From: Anaerolineae bacterium
GTDB lineage: Bacteria > Chloroflexota > Anaerolineae > Aggregatilineales > Aggregatilineaceae
Assembly: GCA_016930015.1 (NCBI GenBank)
Contig: JAFGHR010000059.1
Coordinates: 1-64,000, forward strand
Direction of reading: 5' to 3'
DNA: 64,000 nucleotides
Positions 1 through 8,749 of the stretch are shown one piece after another; within the stretch, counting starts at the first letter, position 1; every line of letters begins with the position of its first letter. The position numbers were made by a program, and so were the translations under genes. The notes under the pieces were generated by a model. The model made no database searches. It saw only the letters and a list, made by a program, of their open reading frames with translations, and had not been told where the DNA came from.

Positions 1-68
1 AATACACGTACAGACGGAAACAGCAGCACGAGCAAACCGATCAGAACCGATAGTGTGTGTCTGAACAC
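1..68 (-). CDS. N-terminus of a secreted or membrane protein, cut by the window edge
   Basis: Reading the minus strand from the GTG at 68 gives about 22 codons that stay open to the window edge. They encode a short basic start followed by a hydrophobic stretch (LSVLIGLLVLLF), as expected of a signal peptide or membrane anchor. A good ribosome-binding site (AAGGAG) stands about 7 bases upstream. The zinc-ribbon gene ends only 38 bases before it on the same strand, so it is probably the next gene of that operon. The ORF is too short to appear in the track and its function cannot be judged. Confidence 0.5.
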   Translation of the reverse strand, partial: MFRHTLSVLIGLLVLLFPSVRV

Positions 69-106
69 GGTGCAGCTCCTTCGCTCTTTCTCTACAGGCA
101 CGGCGC

Positions 107-736
107 TCAGTAAGATTCGTCGTCTACGAAATCCACTCCGCCGGGGTTGCCGCTGCGGTCGCCACTGCGGTCGCCACTGCGGGCTGTGGTGTCTGGCGCA
201 TAGCCAAAATCGGGTTCGGGCGGGATAGGGTGTTCGCCCAGCCGCGCGGCCACGGTCCGGCGCGCGGGTGTAGGTGTGGCCGGTTTCCGGGCGGCCTGGT
301 TGATCTGGCTGGTGGCGCAGTAGGGGCACAGGTTCCAGGCGAGTTCCAGCATTTCACCACACGCGATACAGGCTTTCTTGAGCTTGGTATGGCAGTAGGG
401 GCACACCTGCCAGTTGTCGCGGGTGGTGCGTCCGCAGCCCGGACAGACGGGTTTTTCCTCGATGTTTTGCAGCAGCGCTTCTTCTTCAAGTGACCGTTCG
501 TAGGCTTCGGCCAGTGTCTCAGCCGGGCGCAGCATCACGTAAATCACCAGGCCAAAAATGCCGAGCACGACCACGACCAGGCTGGCCGCGATCCGGGCCA
601 GGGTATCCCGTGAGCGCAGGCCCATGTCACGCCACGTCCACAGCACCAGCCCGGCCCAGATGGCCGTGACAACGGCGCCGCTAATGGTGATAGAAAACAA
701 CAGGATATCGTTAATCGTTGCCTGATCGAGCGTCAT
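107..736 (-). CDS. Membrane-anchored double zinc-ribbon protein
   Basis: Protein of about 209 residues. Two hydrophobic segments near the N-terminus (around residues 10-30 and 45-68) are followed by a cytosolic-type region with three Cys-x2-Cys pairs (CPGC, CPYC, CIAC) and a further CPYC, the pattern of paired zinc ribbons. A disordered tail rich in Asp, Ser and Gly contains short SGDR-type repeats. I start it at the ATG at 736 (MTLDQ), not the track's 790, because the first 18 residues are polar and lead directly into the membrane part. It follows the FecR-like gene by about 100 bases in the same direction. Zinc ribbons of this type are usually protein-binding modules; no enzymatic role is visible. 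Confidence 0.7.
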   Translation of the reverse strand: MTLDQATINDILLFSITISGAVVTAIWAGLVLWTWRDMGLRSRDTLARIAASLVVVVLGIFGLVIYVMLRPAETLAEAYERSLEEEALLQNIEEKPVCPGCGRTTRDNWQVCPYCHTKLKKACIACGEMLELAWNLCPYCATSQINQAARKPATPTPARRTVAARLGEHPIPPEPDFGYAPDTTARSGDRSGDRSGNPGGVDFVDDESY

Positions 737-840
737 ACGCCTGGTCCCGGCGGCCCTGTAATCGGCACGTCCGGCGACAGCCGCCTGCAACCACCGGACG
801 CCGAGAGTATAGCACGGTGAAGATCGGCAGGCAATTGGGG

Positions 841-2145
841 TTATTCGCTGGCTGCTGCCATGTCGTCCGAGACGGGTTCCACAGCCAACAGCGACACTTC
901 GTTCAGCATCACGTCATATTCATGGCCAGACGCATAAAACTTGAGTTCGAGTAACGAGCCGGGACGCTGGCTTTCGGGTAAGTCGGTCAGCAAGTCGCCG
1001 GACTCGTAAATGTACCATGCATCTTTGGTAATACGCTCGTGTTCTTCCAGGCAGGAATCACATTTTGTGCGGCCTACATTGGGTGTGTATTCGGCGTAAA
1101 AACCGTGATACCAATCGCGCTCGTTGCCGTCCTGGTCCACGTAGCGCATATAGAGCATCACCGGGCATTCCGAACCGGCGATCCCGCACGCGCTGAGTTT
1201 TTGGTAGTGCACGCGCATCGACACGCGCAGGTGAATGCTCTCAAAGCCGGTGACATCGAGTCCTTCTTGCCCGTTCAAAAACTGCTGGCAGCCGGTTTCA
1301 CCGGGGCCGGAATCTTTTTCCAGACGCTGGATGTGGACGACCGAGCGCCCATCAAAAGTAGTGAATCGGAACTGTCCCGGCGGGCCGTTCGGATTATCCG
1401 GTGACGGGTAGTGCGCGCAGGTCCATTCGACCGGCCATTCGGTTTCATCGGCCTGGACAAAGGTGCTGTTCGGGAGCAGATCGATCGCGGGTTGGCCGCT
1501 GACAATCGCGGGGTCATCAGGATAAATGGTCGAAATGGCCGGGCTGGCGAGGTGCTGAGTCTGCCCGGCATGGTTAACGAGTGTGCCACTGCCTTCGCGG
1601 GCGAAAACTTCGAAATACGCCGGGGTGCTGTTAATCATAAACTCACCGCTTTCACCGATGCGCAGCGTGGCCAGATCACTGTCGATATCCAACCGGATTT
1701 CACGATCCAGGCTGGGACTGACCCACACTTCGATACGCCCGCTAATCCGTTTCAGGCGAATCGCGTACGGGTCATCGCTCAGGTTAAAGCGCGGGCGCTG
1801 CGCAGTGTCCAGTGTCACAATGCTGTCACTGCGCAGCGTGACGGTGGCGATAACGTCGCCGGAGTAGGGATCGCTAAATTCGAGATAACCTTGTGACACG
1901 CTGTCCGTGCTCAGCGTGTTGCGGTGCCCGACCTGGTTCGGAAGGCGCACCGCTTTTTCGTCGGAACTGCCGGGTTCGGCCAATCCGACGGTACCCCGCC
2001 CAACGACGACGGTTACGTTAAGCTGCGTTGGTGATTCAAACACAAGCCAGCGTGCAAACACGATTACGCTGACACACGATACACAAAACAGTGCTAGCGC
2101 ACTGATCAACGTTAGCCACGCCAGCCGCTGGGGATTATTTCGCAT
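841..2145 (-). CDS. FecR-like membrane-anchored extracytoplasmic protein
   Basis: Protein of 434 residues with one N-terminal membrane anchor (about residues 10-35), the rest predicted outside the cytoplasm. The region at about 45-210 resembles FecR-type beta domains: a surface-value/threshold pattern with repeated short strands and SGRIEVWV. The C-terminal half (about 225-420) looks like a jelly-roll, carbohydrate-binding-like beta domain with Cys residues that could form disulphides. It lies 28 bases downstream of acyP in the same direction. FecR domains often sense or transmit envelope signals, but no ECF sigma or anti-sigma gene is adjacent, so a signalling role is not established here. 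Confidence 0.55.
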   Translation of the reverse strand: MRNNPQRLAWLTLISALALFCVSCVSVIVFARWLVFESPTQLNVTVVVGRGTVGLAEPGSSDEKAVRLPNQVGHRNTLSTDSVSQGYLEFSDPYSGDVIATVTLRSDSIVTLDTAQRPRFNLSDDPYAIRLKRISGRIEVWVSPSLDREIRLDIDSDLATLRIGESGEFMINSTPAYFEVFAREGSGTLVNHAGQTQHLASPAISTIYPDDPAIVSGQPAIDLLPNSTFVQADETEWPVEWTCAHYPSPDNPNGPPGQFRFTTFDGRSVVHIQRLEKDSGPGETGCQQFLNGQEGLDVTGFESIHLRVSMRVHYQKLSACGIAGSECPVMLYMRYVDQDGNERDWYHGFYAEYTPNVGRTKCDSCLEEHERITKDAWYIYESGDLLTDLPESQRPGSLLELKFYASGHEYDVMLNEVSLLAVEPVSDDMAAASE

Positions 2146-2173
2146 AGTGCCTCAACTCATCGCCTGTGATTGA

Positions 2174-2485
2174 TCAATAGCGGATCGAAAACCCACCAAA
2201 CGAGCCGCTCGCTTCGCCATACGTCACATCAACACGCTCGACGCGGGCCGTGGATGGACCACGGTTCAGAAAGTGCTCAAACGTCTTCAGCGCCGGTAAT
2301 GGGCCTTCGGCAACCGTTTCGACGGTGTCATCCCAGCAGTTGCGCACCCAGCCCGTCAGGCCGAGTCGCGCGGCTTCTAGCTGGGTGTAGTACCGGAAGT
2401 TCACGCCTTGAACCCGTCCGTGAACGATGGCGTGCAGGCGGAATGATGTCTCGCCGGGTGATTCTGACATTGCCGTGTTACCCAT
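2174..2485 (-). CDS. acyP: Acylphosphatase
   Basis: Small protein of about 100 residues matching the acylphosphatase family along its whole length. The signature VHGRVQGVNFRYYT supplies the phosphate-binding loop and the catalytic Arg; GWVRN supplies the catalytic Asn. The C-terminus FGGFSIRY is also typical. The family hydrolyses carboxyl-phosphate bonds of acyl phosphates in the cytosol. It could start at 2485 or at the second Met (2470); neither has a clear Shine-Dalgarno. A strong promoter stands directly upstream (2525-2553). It follows the TPR gene and precedes the FecR-like gene. Confidence 0.92.
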   Translation of the reverse strand: MGNTAMSESPGETSFRLHAIVHGRVQGVNFRYYTQLEAARLGLTGWVRNCWDDTVETVAEGPLPALKTFEHFLNRGPSTARVERVDVTYGEASGSFGGFSIRY

Positions 2486-2524
2486 GTTGATGTTATACGC
2501 GGCGACAGACCCTGCCGCGTGGCG

Positions 2525-2553
2525 ATTATAACAGGCGGCTTTGTCCCGTACAA
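2525..2553 (-). promoter_or_regulatory. Sigma70-type promoter upstream of acyP
   Basis: On the minus strand TTGTAC, a 17-base spacer, and a perfect TATAAT. Transcription would start about 30 bases before the acyP start codon. It would let acyP and the genes after it be expressed apart from the upstream rseP-HEAT-TPR genes. Confidence 0.6.
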
Positions 2554-2644
2554 TGCGATCACACTACGGGCAGTTAACGTTCCAGCCGGGCGCAGCAGAA
2601 CATCGGATCGCCCGGCTGCTCCGGGTTGTTGGCGGGGAACCGCG

Positions 2645-3250
2645 TCAGTTCATGCGAACATCAGGCGGGCGGCTGCGGATTTCGTTCAGGCGATTCAACA
2701 TGGCGTGCGCGTCTTTGTCGTGCGGATTGGTTTCGATAGCACGACTAAACGCGGTATGAGCCGCATCCCAGTCCCGCTGGTCGATATAGATCAGACCCAT
2801 GTTATAGTGCACATTCGGATATCCCGCGTCAAGTTCAATGACACGAGCATACGCTGCCAGCGCCCGGTTCTGCCGGTTACGTGATGCCGTGACCAGTTTG
2901 CCCAGGTAGGCCGCTGCCAGATTTGACCACACCGCCGGGTTGTCCGGGTCGATCTCGACCGCTTTTTCAAGATAGGGCACAGCCTGTTTGTGTTTTTCGG
3001 CCAGGATGTACGCGCCGCCTAAATTGATCAGCACATTTTCATCTTCAGGGCGAAGTCTGAAGCAGCGTTCGAGCAGCGGGATCGCTTCGCGGCCTTTGCC
3101 GTGTGATAACAGCACAGCGGCGCGGTGCATGTGCTGTCGAAACTCATCTTCGGTGAGCGGTTCGTGCTGCACCTGCCCATGTTTTTTGTCGTCACGGTGA
3201 TCCTGGTGCTGATCGTGTGACTGTGATTCAGGCATCTTGGAATCGGCCAT
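2645..3250 (-). CDS. TPR-repeat protein with His-rich N-terminus
   Basis: Protein of 201 residues. The first 35 residues are polar and rich in His, Asp and Gln. Then come about four tetratricopeptide repeats (residues about 36-185) with the usual small and aromatic positions, for example NLGGAYILAEKHKQAVPYLEKA and the following units. There is no signal peptide, so it is likely a cytosolic scaffold for protein contacts. The start is supported by CAGGAG 8 bases before the ATG. It sits between the HEAT-repeat gene and acyP on the same strand, in a run starting with rseP, which suggests shared expression. Confidence 0.8.
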   Translation of the reverse strand: MADSKMPESQSHDQHQDHRDDKKHGQVQHEPLTEDEFRQHMHRAAVLLSHGKGREAIPLLERCFRLRPEDENVLINLGGAYILAEKHKQAVPYLEKAVEIDPDNPAVWSNLAAAYLGKLVTASRNRQNRALAAYARVIELDAGYPNVHYNMGLIYIDQRDWDAAHTAFSRAIETNPHDKDAHAMLNRLNEIRSRPPDVRMN

Positions 3251-3358
3251 AAAAGCTCACTCCTGGGTATGGATGGCAGCCGGGTGGGCGGTGCGTATCA
3301 AAGAGCGCCCGATCAAAGCCGGGGGAGACAGACGGTAGTGGTTGTACACACAAACGGA

Positions 3359-4426
3359 TTACAGCATATCGTCAAATGGATCGTAGTTGTCATCATCATC
3401 GTCATCGCTGCCGTACTCATCGTCATACTCATCGCTGTCGTCGTCCAGGTCGCCGAAATCAAACAGCGGCAGCACATCTTCGCCCGCCAGAGTCGCGGCT
3501 GACTGGGCTTCGGTTATGACATCGAGCAGTTCATCATCGTCGGATTCTTCGGCCAGCGCTGCCAGTTGTGTTAACACACTGCGGGCCTGCTTATTGCCGA
3601 TTTCACCCAGCGCCCACACGGCCATTTCCTGCACTTCGCGGTCGTCTTCGTAGGCCATCTCGATCAGGCGCGGCAGCGACTTACGGAGTTCCAGTTCACC
3701 CGCCGCGCGCGCCGCTTCATAGCGCATTTCCGGGTACTCACTGTCCAATTCTTCGAGAATGTGCGGTTCCCACACCTCATCACACGAACGGCCCATCGCA
3801 AACACGGCGCTGACCCGCATCAGGAGTTCGTCGGCGTAGTACGATTCACGGATCAGTTCCTGAACGCCGTCGCGCCCACAGTTTGCGATCGCTTCCAGCG
3901 CACGCCGCCGCACATCGAGCGCTTCGTTCGGGTTGCGATACAGGGCCAGGACGGTATCTTGTAGACGCGTGTTAAAGGTGGCGGGCAGTTTCCCTAACTC
4001 ACCCTGAAGCACAAACGGGCCGAGCGCACTCACCGCCGCCGCCCGTACCTCGAAAAACGGGTCTTCCTGGGCCAGCGTCATCAGCTTACGGATGGTGCTG
4101 TGCGAGCTTTCCTCAAAAATGCCGTCGATGGCTGTTTTACGCACATCCATATCCGGGTCGTTGAGCGCGGCGGTGATAATCGTGGTGTAATCGAACTCAA
4201 AATTAGTCTCAGCCGTCTCAACCAGCCGGGTGATCAGGCTGCGGCGGCGTTCGGTAGGCATCGTCGCCCACATGCCAAGGAATGTGTCCAGGTGCGTGCC
4301 GCTCAGGTCGGATAGACCGCGCACGAGTTCGGCTGTAAATGCCGCTTCGGGATCGCGCAGCAGTTCGAGCGCGCGCTCGTTTTTTTGCGTTTGGGATATT
4401 GCATCGTCCATGTCAATCATGGCCAT
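3359..4426 (-). CDS. HEAT-repeat protein with acidic tail
   Basis: Protein of about 355 residues. Residues about 60-300 are a series of alpha-helical HEAT/PBS-lyase-like repeats, each beginning like DPDMDVRKTAIDGIFE or DPFFEVRAAAVSAL. The last 35 residues are almost all Asp, Glu, Tyr and Ser. It has no signal peptide or membrane segment. Such proteins act as scaffolds; no catalytic residues are seen. It starts 9 bases after the rseP stop, so the two are almost certainly co-transcribed. Confidence 0.8.
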   Translation of the reverse strand: MAMIDMDDAISQTQKNERALELLRDPEAAFTAELVRGLSDLSGTHLDTFLGMWATMPTERRRSLITRLVETAETNFEFDYTTIITAALNDPDMDVRKTAIDGIFEESSHSTIRKLMTLAQEDPFFEVRAAAVSALGPFVLQGELGKLPATFNTRLQDTVLALYRNPNEALDVRRRALEAIANCGRDGVQELIRESYYADELLMRVSAVFAMGRSCDEVWEPHILEELDSEYPEMRYEAARAAGELELRKSLPRLIEMAYEDDREVQEMAVWALGEIGNKQARSVLTQLAALAEESDDDELLDVITEAQSAATLAGEDVLPLFDFGDLDDDSDEYDDEYGSDDDDDDNYDPFDDML

Positions 4427-4435
4427 TCCGTCTCT

Positions 4436-5836
4436 TTACTTCAACCCTCCGATATCGATCGGATTCACGATGTCGTTGATCAACGTCAGCGCGACCAGCC
4501 CCAATAAAAGCAGCATGCCGATAAAATGGATCACGCCTTCGCGTTCCGGTTCCATCGGTTTACCGCGGATTAACTCGATCACAACGAACAGAATACGCCC
4601 GCCGTCCAGCCCTGGAATGGGCAGTAAGTTGGTTACGGCCAGCGCAATGCTGATCATGGCCGCGAACCCCAATATGGGCCAAGCGACGTCGTCATCCAGG
4701 CTTTGTTCGAGCATGGGACCGCCGATCTGGCCGATGCCTACCGGGCTGACCGGGCGTGCCGCTTCGGGCGAGATTTCACCGGAGAACAGCTCGTCCACAA
4801 ATTCGCCTAAACGGGTCATGAAGTTGACAAAATTATCGCTGCCGGTTTGGATGGCGTCGATGAACGGTAGTTTTTCGGTGAAGGTATCGGTATCCCGATT
4901 GACCGCCGTCAGGCCGATGATGGCCGGTTTGACAGCGCTGATGGTGATACCGATACGGACCACGCCTTCATTTTTCCTGGGGGCGAGGCTAAAGGTGAGT
5001 TTGTCGTTGCCGCGCAGAACTGTTACCGCCATCTCGACGCCTTCGTGAGCCTGGGTATAGTCCTGCAACTGGTCGATGCTGGTGATCTCGATCCCGTCCA
5101 CGGCGATGATCACGTCTTCCGGTTCCAGCTTGCCGACGGCGGGCATATCCTCCATGATGCCTTCGATATACACGCGCTCAACATCGCTGGATTCAACGGG
5201 CTGCGCGGTGAGCGCCAGTTCAAACGGTTCGCCGTCGCGCTGGACAAGCAGCGTAACGGTTTCGTTAGCCTGATCACTGATGCTGGTGTTGAACCGGTCC
5301 GCCGACTTGATCTCCTCACCGTTCAGTTCCAGCAGAATGTCACCTTCCTGCAAACCGGCTGCGGCGGCGGGCGAGTCGGGCATGATATCGTACACCGTCA
5401 CATCAGCTTTAGCGTAGGGCTGGCCGGTGAGCGCCATCGCCACGAACAGCACCCACGCCGCAATAAAGTTGATACCCGGTCCGGCGGCCATGAAGAACAA
5501 ACGCTGCCAGGGAGTCGCCTGGAACACGCTTTTGGGGTTGGTGATCCCGCGTTCTTCGATCTCGCTGCGGTCATACGACATTTCTTCTTCGGTCTTCGGC
5601 TTGACAAAGTCTTCACCGTAGGGCCGGACAAAACCGCCGATGGGCAGCCAGTTGAGCGTGTAGATCGTGTCGCCGCGCCTGAACAGGGTCAAGGCGCGCG
5701 GTGGAAACCCGATCCCGAATTCGAGCACGGTAATACGTGACAGCTTGGCGGCTATGAAGTGCCCAAACTCGTGGATGATGATCAGCGGGACCAGCACCAG
5801 GACAAATGACATCACGCCCATAAAAAAATCGCTCAT
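4436..5836 (-). CDS. rseP: RseP-type site-2 membrane metalloprotease
   Basis: Protein of 466 residues of the M50B family, zinc proteases that cut transmembrane segments of anti-sigma factors or remnant signal peptides. The first membrane segment carries the zinc-binding HEFGH; the C-terminal membrane part carries NLLPIPGLDGG, which supplies the third zinc ligand. Between them lie two PDZ-like regions (about 150-215 and 225-300). Length is normal. AGAGG stands 9 bases before the ATG. It heads the HEAT-TPR-acyP run; no dxr, bamA or sigma/anti-sigma gene is adjacent, so the substrate is unknown. A terminator for the upstream gene lies only 34 bases before its start. Confidence 0.93.
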   Translation of the reverse strand: MSDFFMGVMSFVLVLVPLIIIHEFGHFIAAKLSRITVLEFGIGFPPRALTLFRRGDTIYTLNWLPIGGFVRPYGEDFVKPKTEEEMSYDRSEIEERGITNPKSVFQATPWQRLFFMAAGPGINFIAAWVLFVAMALTGQPYAKADVTVYDIMPDSPAAAAGLQEGDILLELNGEEIKSADRFNTSISDQANETVTLLVQRDGEPFELALTAQPVESSDVERVYIEGIMEDMPAVGKLEPEDVIIAVDGIEITSIDQLQDYTQAHEGVEMAVTVLRGNDKLTFSLAPRKNEGVVRIGITISAVKPAIIGLTAVNRDTDTFTEKLPFIDAIQTGSDNFVNFMTRLGEFVDELFSGEISPEAARPVSPVGIGQIGGPMLEQSLDDDVAWPILGFAAMISIALAVTNLLPIPGLDGGRILFVVIELIRGKPMEPEREGVIHFIGMLLLLGLVALTLINDIVNPIDIGGLK

Positions 5837-5869
5837 CGAGATATGCCTCTGTTAGTTTTGAACTCAAGC

Positions 5870-5899
5870 AAAAACAGGGCGTCATCGATAAGGACGCCC
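5870..5899 (-). terminator. Rho-independent terminator between the small membrane protein gene and rseP
   Basis: On the minus strand GGGCGTC, 9-base loop, GACGCCC, followed by TGTTTTTGC. It closes the transcript of the UbiA-mvk-membrane-protein genes. It lies 34 bases before the rseP start, so it may instead act as an attenuator in an rseP leader. Confidence 0.6.
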
Positions 5900-6051
5900 C
5901 GGTATGGTCGATTTGGGATGTTGCCTTATACAGGATTATATCGACTGGGCAGGGCAAGAGCAAGGCTGCGGCTGTGGTTCTGGGGGACTCTAATACACGT
6001 CTTATCTTTGCTGCGCTGGTGTGGGGATCGAGGATAGCGGCAGGCTGCCGG

Positions 6052-6648
6052 TCAGAAGCGCGATCCTTTTTGTCTGCGTGAGGCGGGGGGTTTGTCAAAG
6101 CCGAGCGTGTTGATACGTTTGCCCCGGTTTTCGGCCAGCGCCACCATATAAGCGACAAAGGAAATCGCGTCGTTTTGCCCATCGATAGGGATGATGATGT
6201 CCATCGTCCGGCCTGAGAGCGGCACGACCAGGACATGAAACGAATACCCGGTGGTGACGGAATTATGCGATGTTGTGTCCATATCTGGCCGGATGAAACG
6301 GAAACCCGGCTGCATGCGGATACCCACACCGCTGATCCGGTGCCACGGCAGGTGGCCAGCGGTTTTTTGTGATGATAACCAGTGTTCGGTCACGCCGCTG
6401 TGGTCGATGGTGTAGTACCCGCCCAGGGGCGACTGCCACGACACGTGTAAACCTGCCTCGATCTGGTTTCTGATCTGGTGGTAGCGCTCTATGACGTCTA
6501 ACAGCGTGGTGTGGCAGCGCTGGTACGATACCGGTGACCCGCGGCTGGTTATTTCGGGATGGGCGTTCACGTAGGCCAGCGCGCGCTGAATGACGATACA
6601 TGTCACTGCGAGAAGTACGAGCGCGCTGATCAAGGCAAACGGGAGCAT
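6052..6648 (-). CDS. Unknown protein with one N-terminal membrane segment
   Basis: Protein of 198 residues. Residues about 3-24 form a membrane anchor; the rest is soluble and probably cytoplasmic, with strands reminiscent of a small PH-like fold (ISGVGIRMQPGF, YSFHVLVVPL), but no family is recognised. It follows mvk by 18 bases on the same strand and is followed by a terminator, so it is the last gene of the UbiA-mvk unit. Its role is unknown. Confidence 0.6.
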   Translation of the reverse strand: MLPFALISALVLLAVTCIVIQRALAYVNAHPEITSRGSPVSYQRCHTTLLDVIERYHQIRNQIEAGLHVSWQSPLGGYYTIDHSGVTEHWLSSQKTAGHLPWHRISGVGIRMQPGFRFIRPDMDTTSHNSVTTGYSFHVLVVPLSGRTMDIIIPIDGQNDAISFVAYMVALAENRGKRINTLGFDKPPASRRQKGSRF

Positions 6649-6666
6649 GGCCTGGGTACCGGGTGG

Positions 6667-7626
6667 TTATCCGACGGTTGTATGTATCACCCGAACGGCA
6701 CCGGCAGCGCGCAGCGCCTGGGCGACGGCTGGTATATCGTCCGGTTGAGTCAGGGCGATCATGTTGCCGCCGCGTCCTCCCCCGGACAGCTTGGCCCCCA
6801 ATGCACCCGCGCGTCGTGCTGCCTCGCATAAACGATCCAACTGGCCAGACGAAACGGTCAATTCTTGCAGCAGCGCGTGATTGGTGTTCATGAGCGGTCC
6901 AAGTGTTTCTATTGTACCCGATTCGATGGCTGTACGCGCCGCGTGTACCAGGGCACCGATCTGCTCGAACAGCGCCCCGACGCGATCGGGTTCAGCATCA
7001 ACCAACGATCGCACGTCACTTACGGTTAGGCGTGTGGGGCTGCTGTGCCCGGTGTCACCCACGACCAGCGAAAACGGGCGCGTAATGGTAAACGGCTCCG
7101 GGGGTGTACCGCGCACAAAAAAAACAGGGCGTTCATATACAATCACCGTGTTGTCGATGCCGCTGGGGGTGCCGTGATGCCGCTTTTCGACCTCGTACAC
7201 CAGCGGATTCAACGCGTCATTATCCAGGGGATGATCCAGGGCGGCTGTCGTAGCCCGGATCAACGCTGCCGCGAGCGCCGCGCCGCTGCCAAGCCCGCTG
7301 GCGATCGGGATCGTAGAACGCACCGTCAGCGCCAGGTCAGGGACCGGCTGATCACACACGGACAGCGCCAGTTTTACCGGGTACACGAGCGCGTTATAAA
7401 GCGGATCGGGTGTGTCGGCGGATTCGCCCGTGCCGGGTTTGATAAACCGCGTTTGATCCACATCGGGCGCATGGATCACGGTGCCGGTGCCCGGTGGTGC
7501 CGGTTCGGCGCAAACCGTAACCTGTACGGCGGCCAGCGGGACGGCGATGGCCGGTTGGCCGTGGACCACCGCATGCTCACCGAACAGGATGATTTTTCCG
7601 GGGGCCGACGCGCTCAGCGGTTGCAT
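6667..7626 (-). CDS. mvk: Mevalonate kinase (GHMP family)
   Basis: Protein of 319 residues, the usual length. It phosphorylates (R)-mevalonate with ATP in the mevalonate route to isoprenoids. The N-terminal SAPGKIILFGEHAVVHG is diagnostic of mevalonate kinase. The ATP loop is PIASGLGSGAA, the region GTPSGIDN carries the catalytic Asp, and the third GHMP motif is KLSGGGRGG. It lies 13 bases after the DPPR-synthase-like UbiA gene, so isoprenoid supply and use of a prenyl phosphate are linked in one unit. No other mevalonate-pathway genes are in the window. Other GHMP kinases are less likely given the GEHAVVHG motif. Confidence 0.92.
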   Translation of the reverse strand: MQPLSASAPGKIILFGEHAVVHGQPAIAVPLAAVQVTVCAEPAPPGTGTVIHAPDVDQTRFIKPGTGESADTPDPLYNALVYPVKLALSVCDQPVPDLALTVRSTIPIASGLGSGAALAAALIRATTAALDHPLDNDALNPLVYEVEKRHHGTPSGIDNTVIVYERPVFFVRGTPPEPFTITRPFSLVVGDTGHSSPTRLTVSDVRSLVDAEPDRVGALFEQIGALVHAARTAIESGTIETLGPLMNTNHALLQELTVSSGQLDRLCEAARRAGALGAKLSGGGRGGNMIALTQPDDIPAVAQALRAAGAVRVIHTTVG

Positions 7627-7639
7627 GGCGTGTTGGTGT

Positions 7640-8563
7640 TTACAGGATGTAAAGAATCACAACGTCGAGCAGACCCCACAGCGCGACAGTCGCCAGCAGG
7701 GGCAGGTCCTTGAACAACAACTCGTCCGGGGCGCTGCCTTCGCCGCGCACGTGGATCAGGTAGAGATATCGGAAAATGCCATACAGCACAAATGGCACCG
7801 TTAGCAGCATTTTGTAGCCGTTGCTGCGGATGGTTTGGGCTTCGATCGTGTAGAGCGTGTACGTCAGCACGCAGCCGGTTGTCACCATGCGTAACATGTC
7901 ATCCAGCAGGGGGAGATTGTAGTCTTTGTAGGTCGCGCGATACGCCTGGGCGTCGTCGGCCAGCATGATCAGTTCCTGCCGCCGCTTGCCGATTGCCAGG
8001 AACAGCGCCAGCAGCCCGACACACACGTATAACCACGGCGAAAAGTTGGTCACATCGATCACGACCACACCCGCCACAACGCGCAGCACAAATCCCGCCG
8101 CAAGGGCGAACACGTCCAGGATGACGATGTTCTTGAGCCAGAACGAGTATGCAATTTGCAGCGCCATGTACCCGGCTACCACCGCCGTCAGCGATAGGCT
8201 GACCAGCAGGCTGAGTCCGATAACCAGGACCGGCAAGATCACGGCGGCGGTTTTGGCCCACGTAACCGGGAGTTGGCCCGATGGTAGGGCACGCCTCCGT
8301 TTTTTGGGGTGGACCCGGTCGCGTTCGATGTCTGCCAGGTCGTTTACAATGTAGATGGCACCTGCCGCCAGGCACAGCATCGCAAATGCAAACAGAACAC
8401 GTGCCAGCGAGTCGGACTGGTCTAACTGCTGGTCGAACATGATTCCGGCGAATACAAACCCGTTTTTGGGCCACTGCTTGGGTCGCATGGTGCGGATCAG
8501 ACCGCGTACCGGGTTGGGGATCGTGATCCAGATGCTTTTTAGGGGTGCTTTCACTACGTCCAC
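7640..8563 (-). CDS. UbiA-family prenyltransferase, DPPR-synthase-like
   Basis: Integral membrane protein of 307 residues with about eight to nine helices. The segment IYIVNDLADIERDRVHPKKRRRALPSG contains the NDxxDxxxDxxHPxKxxRxxASG-type signature of decaprenyl-phosphate phosphoribosyltransferases. In mycobacteria that enzyme transfers phosphoribose from PRPP to a prenyl phosphate on the way to arabinan. The start is GTG at 8563 with AGGA upstream. It overlaps the mevalonate-kinase unit. Which prenyl phosphate and sugar are used here, and for what polymer, cannot be told from the sequence. Confidence 0.85.
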   Translation of the reverse strand: MDVVKAPLKSIWITIPNPVRGLIRTMRPKQWPKNGFVFAGIMFDQQLDQSDSLARVLFAFAMLCLAAGAIYIVNDLADIERDRVHPKKRRRALPSGQLPVTWAKTAAVILPVLVIGLSLLVSLSLTAVVAGYMALQIAYSFWLKNIVILDVFALAAGFVLRVVAGVVVIDVTNFSPWLYVCVGLLALFLAIGKRRQELIMLADDAQAYRATYKDYNLPLLDDMLRMVTTGCVLTYTLYTIEAQTIRSNGYKMLLTVPFVLYGIFRYLYLIHVRGEGSAPDELLFKDLPLLATVALWGLLDVVILYIL

Positions 8564-8603
8564 TCTTATTTTTCCTGGGCTGGGCTGTCACATACAATGG
8601 AGC

Positions 8604-8609
8604 ATTATA
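8604..8609 (-). promoter_or_regulatory. Perfect -10 box upstream of the UbiA-mvk unit
   Basis: TATAAT on the minus strand about 40 bases before the GTG of the UbiA-family gene. No good -35 box stands at the right distance, so this is only a partial promoter call. Confidence 0.35.
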
Positions 8610-8749
8610 ACAGCAATTGGCGTGTGTGCGGTAGAATGTTCAGGATAGTTTCAGGGTAATCGCTTCAAAATCGAAAAACGCCCCTCCCCTCCGGGCTTCA
8701 GCCACGGACTTTAGCCCGCAGGCTGCGCTCGGTATCCCCTCCCCAGCCG

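Noticed and set aside
5045-5740. 231-residue plus-strand ORF
   Set aside because: Shadow of rseP, whose motifs are complete on the minus strand.
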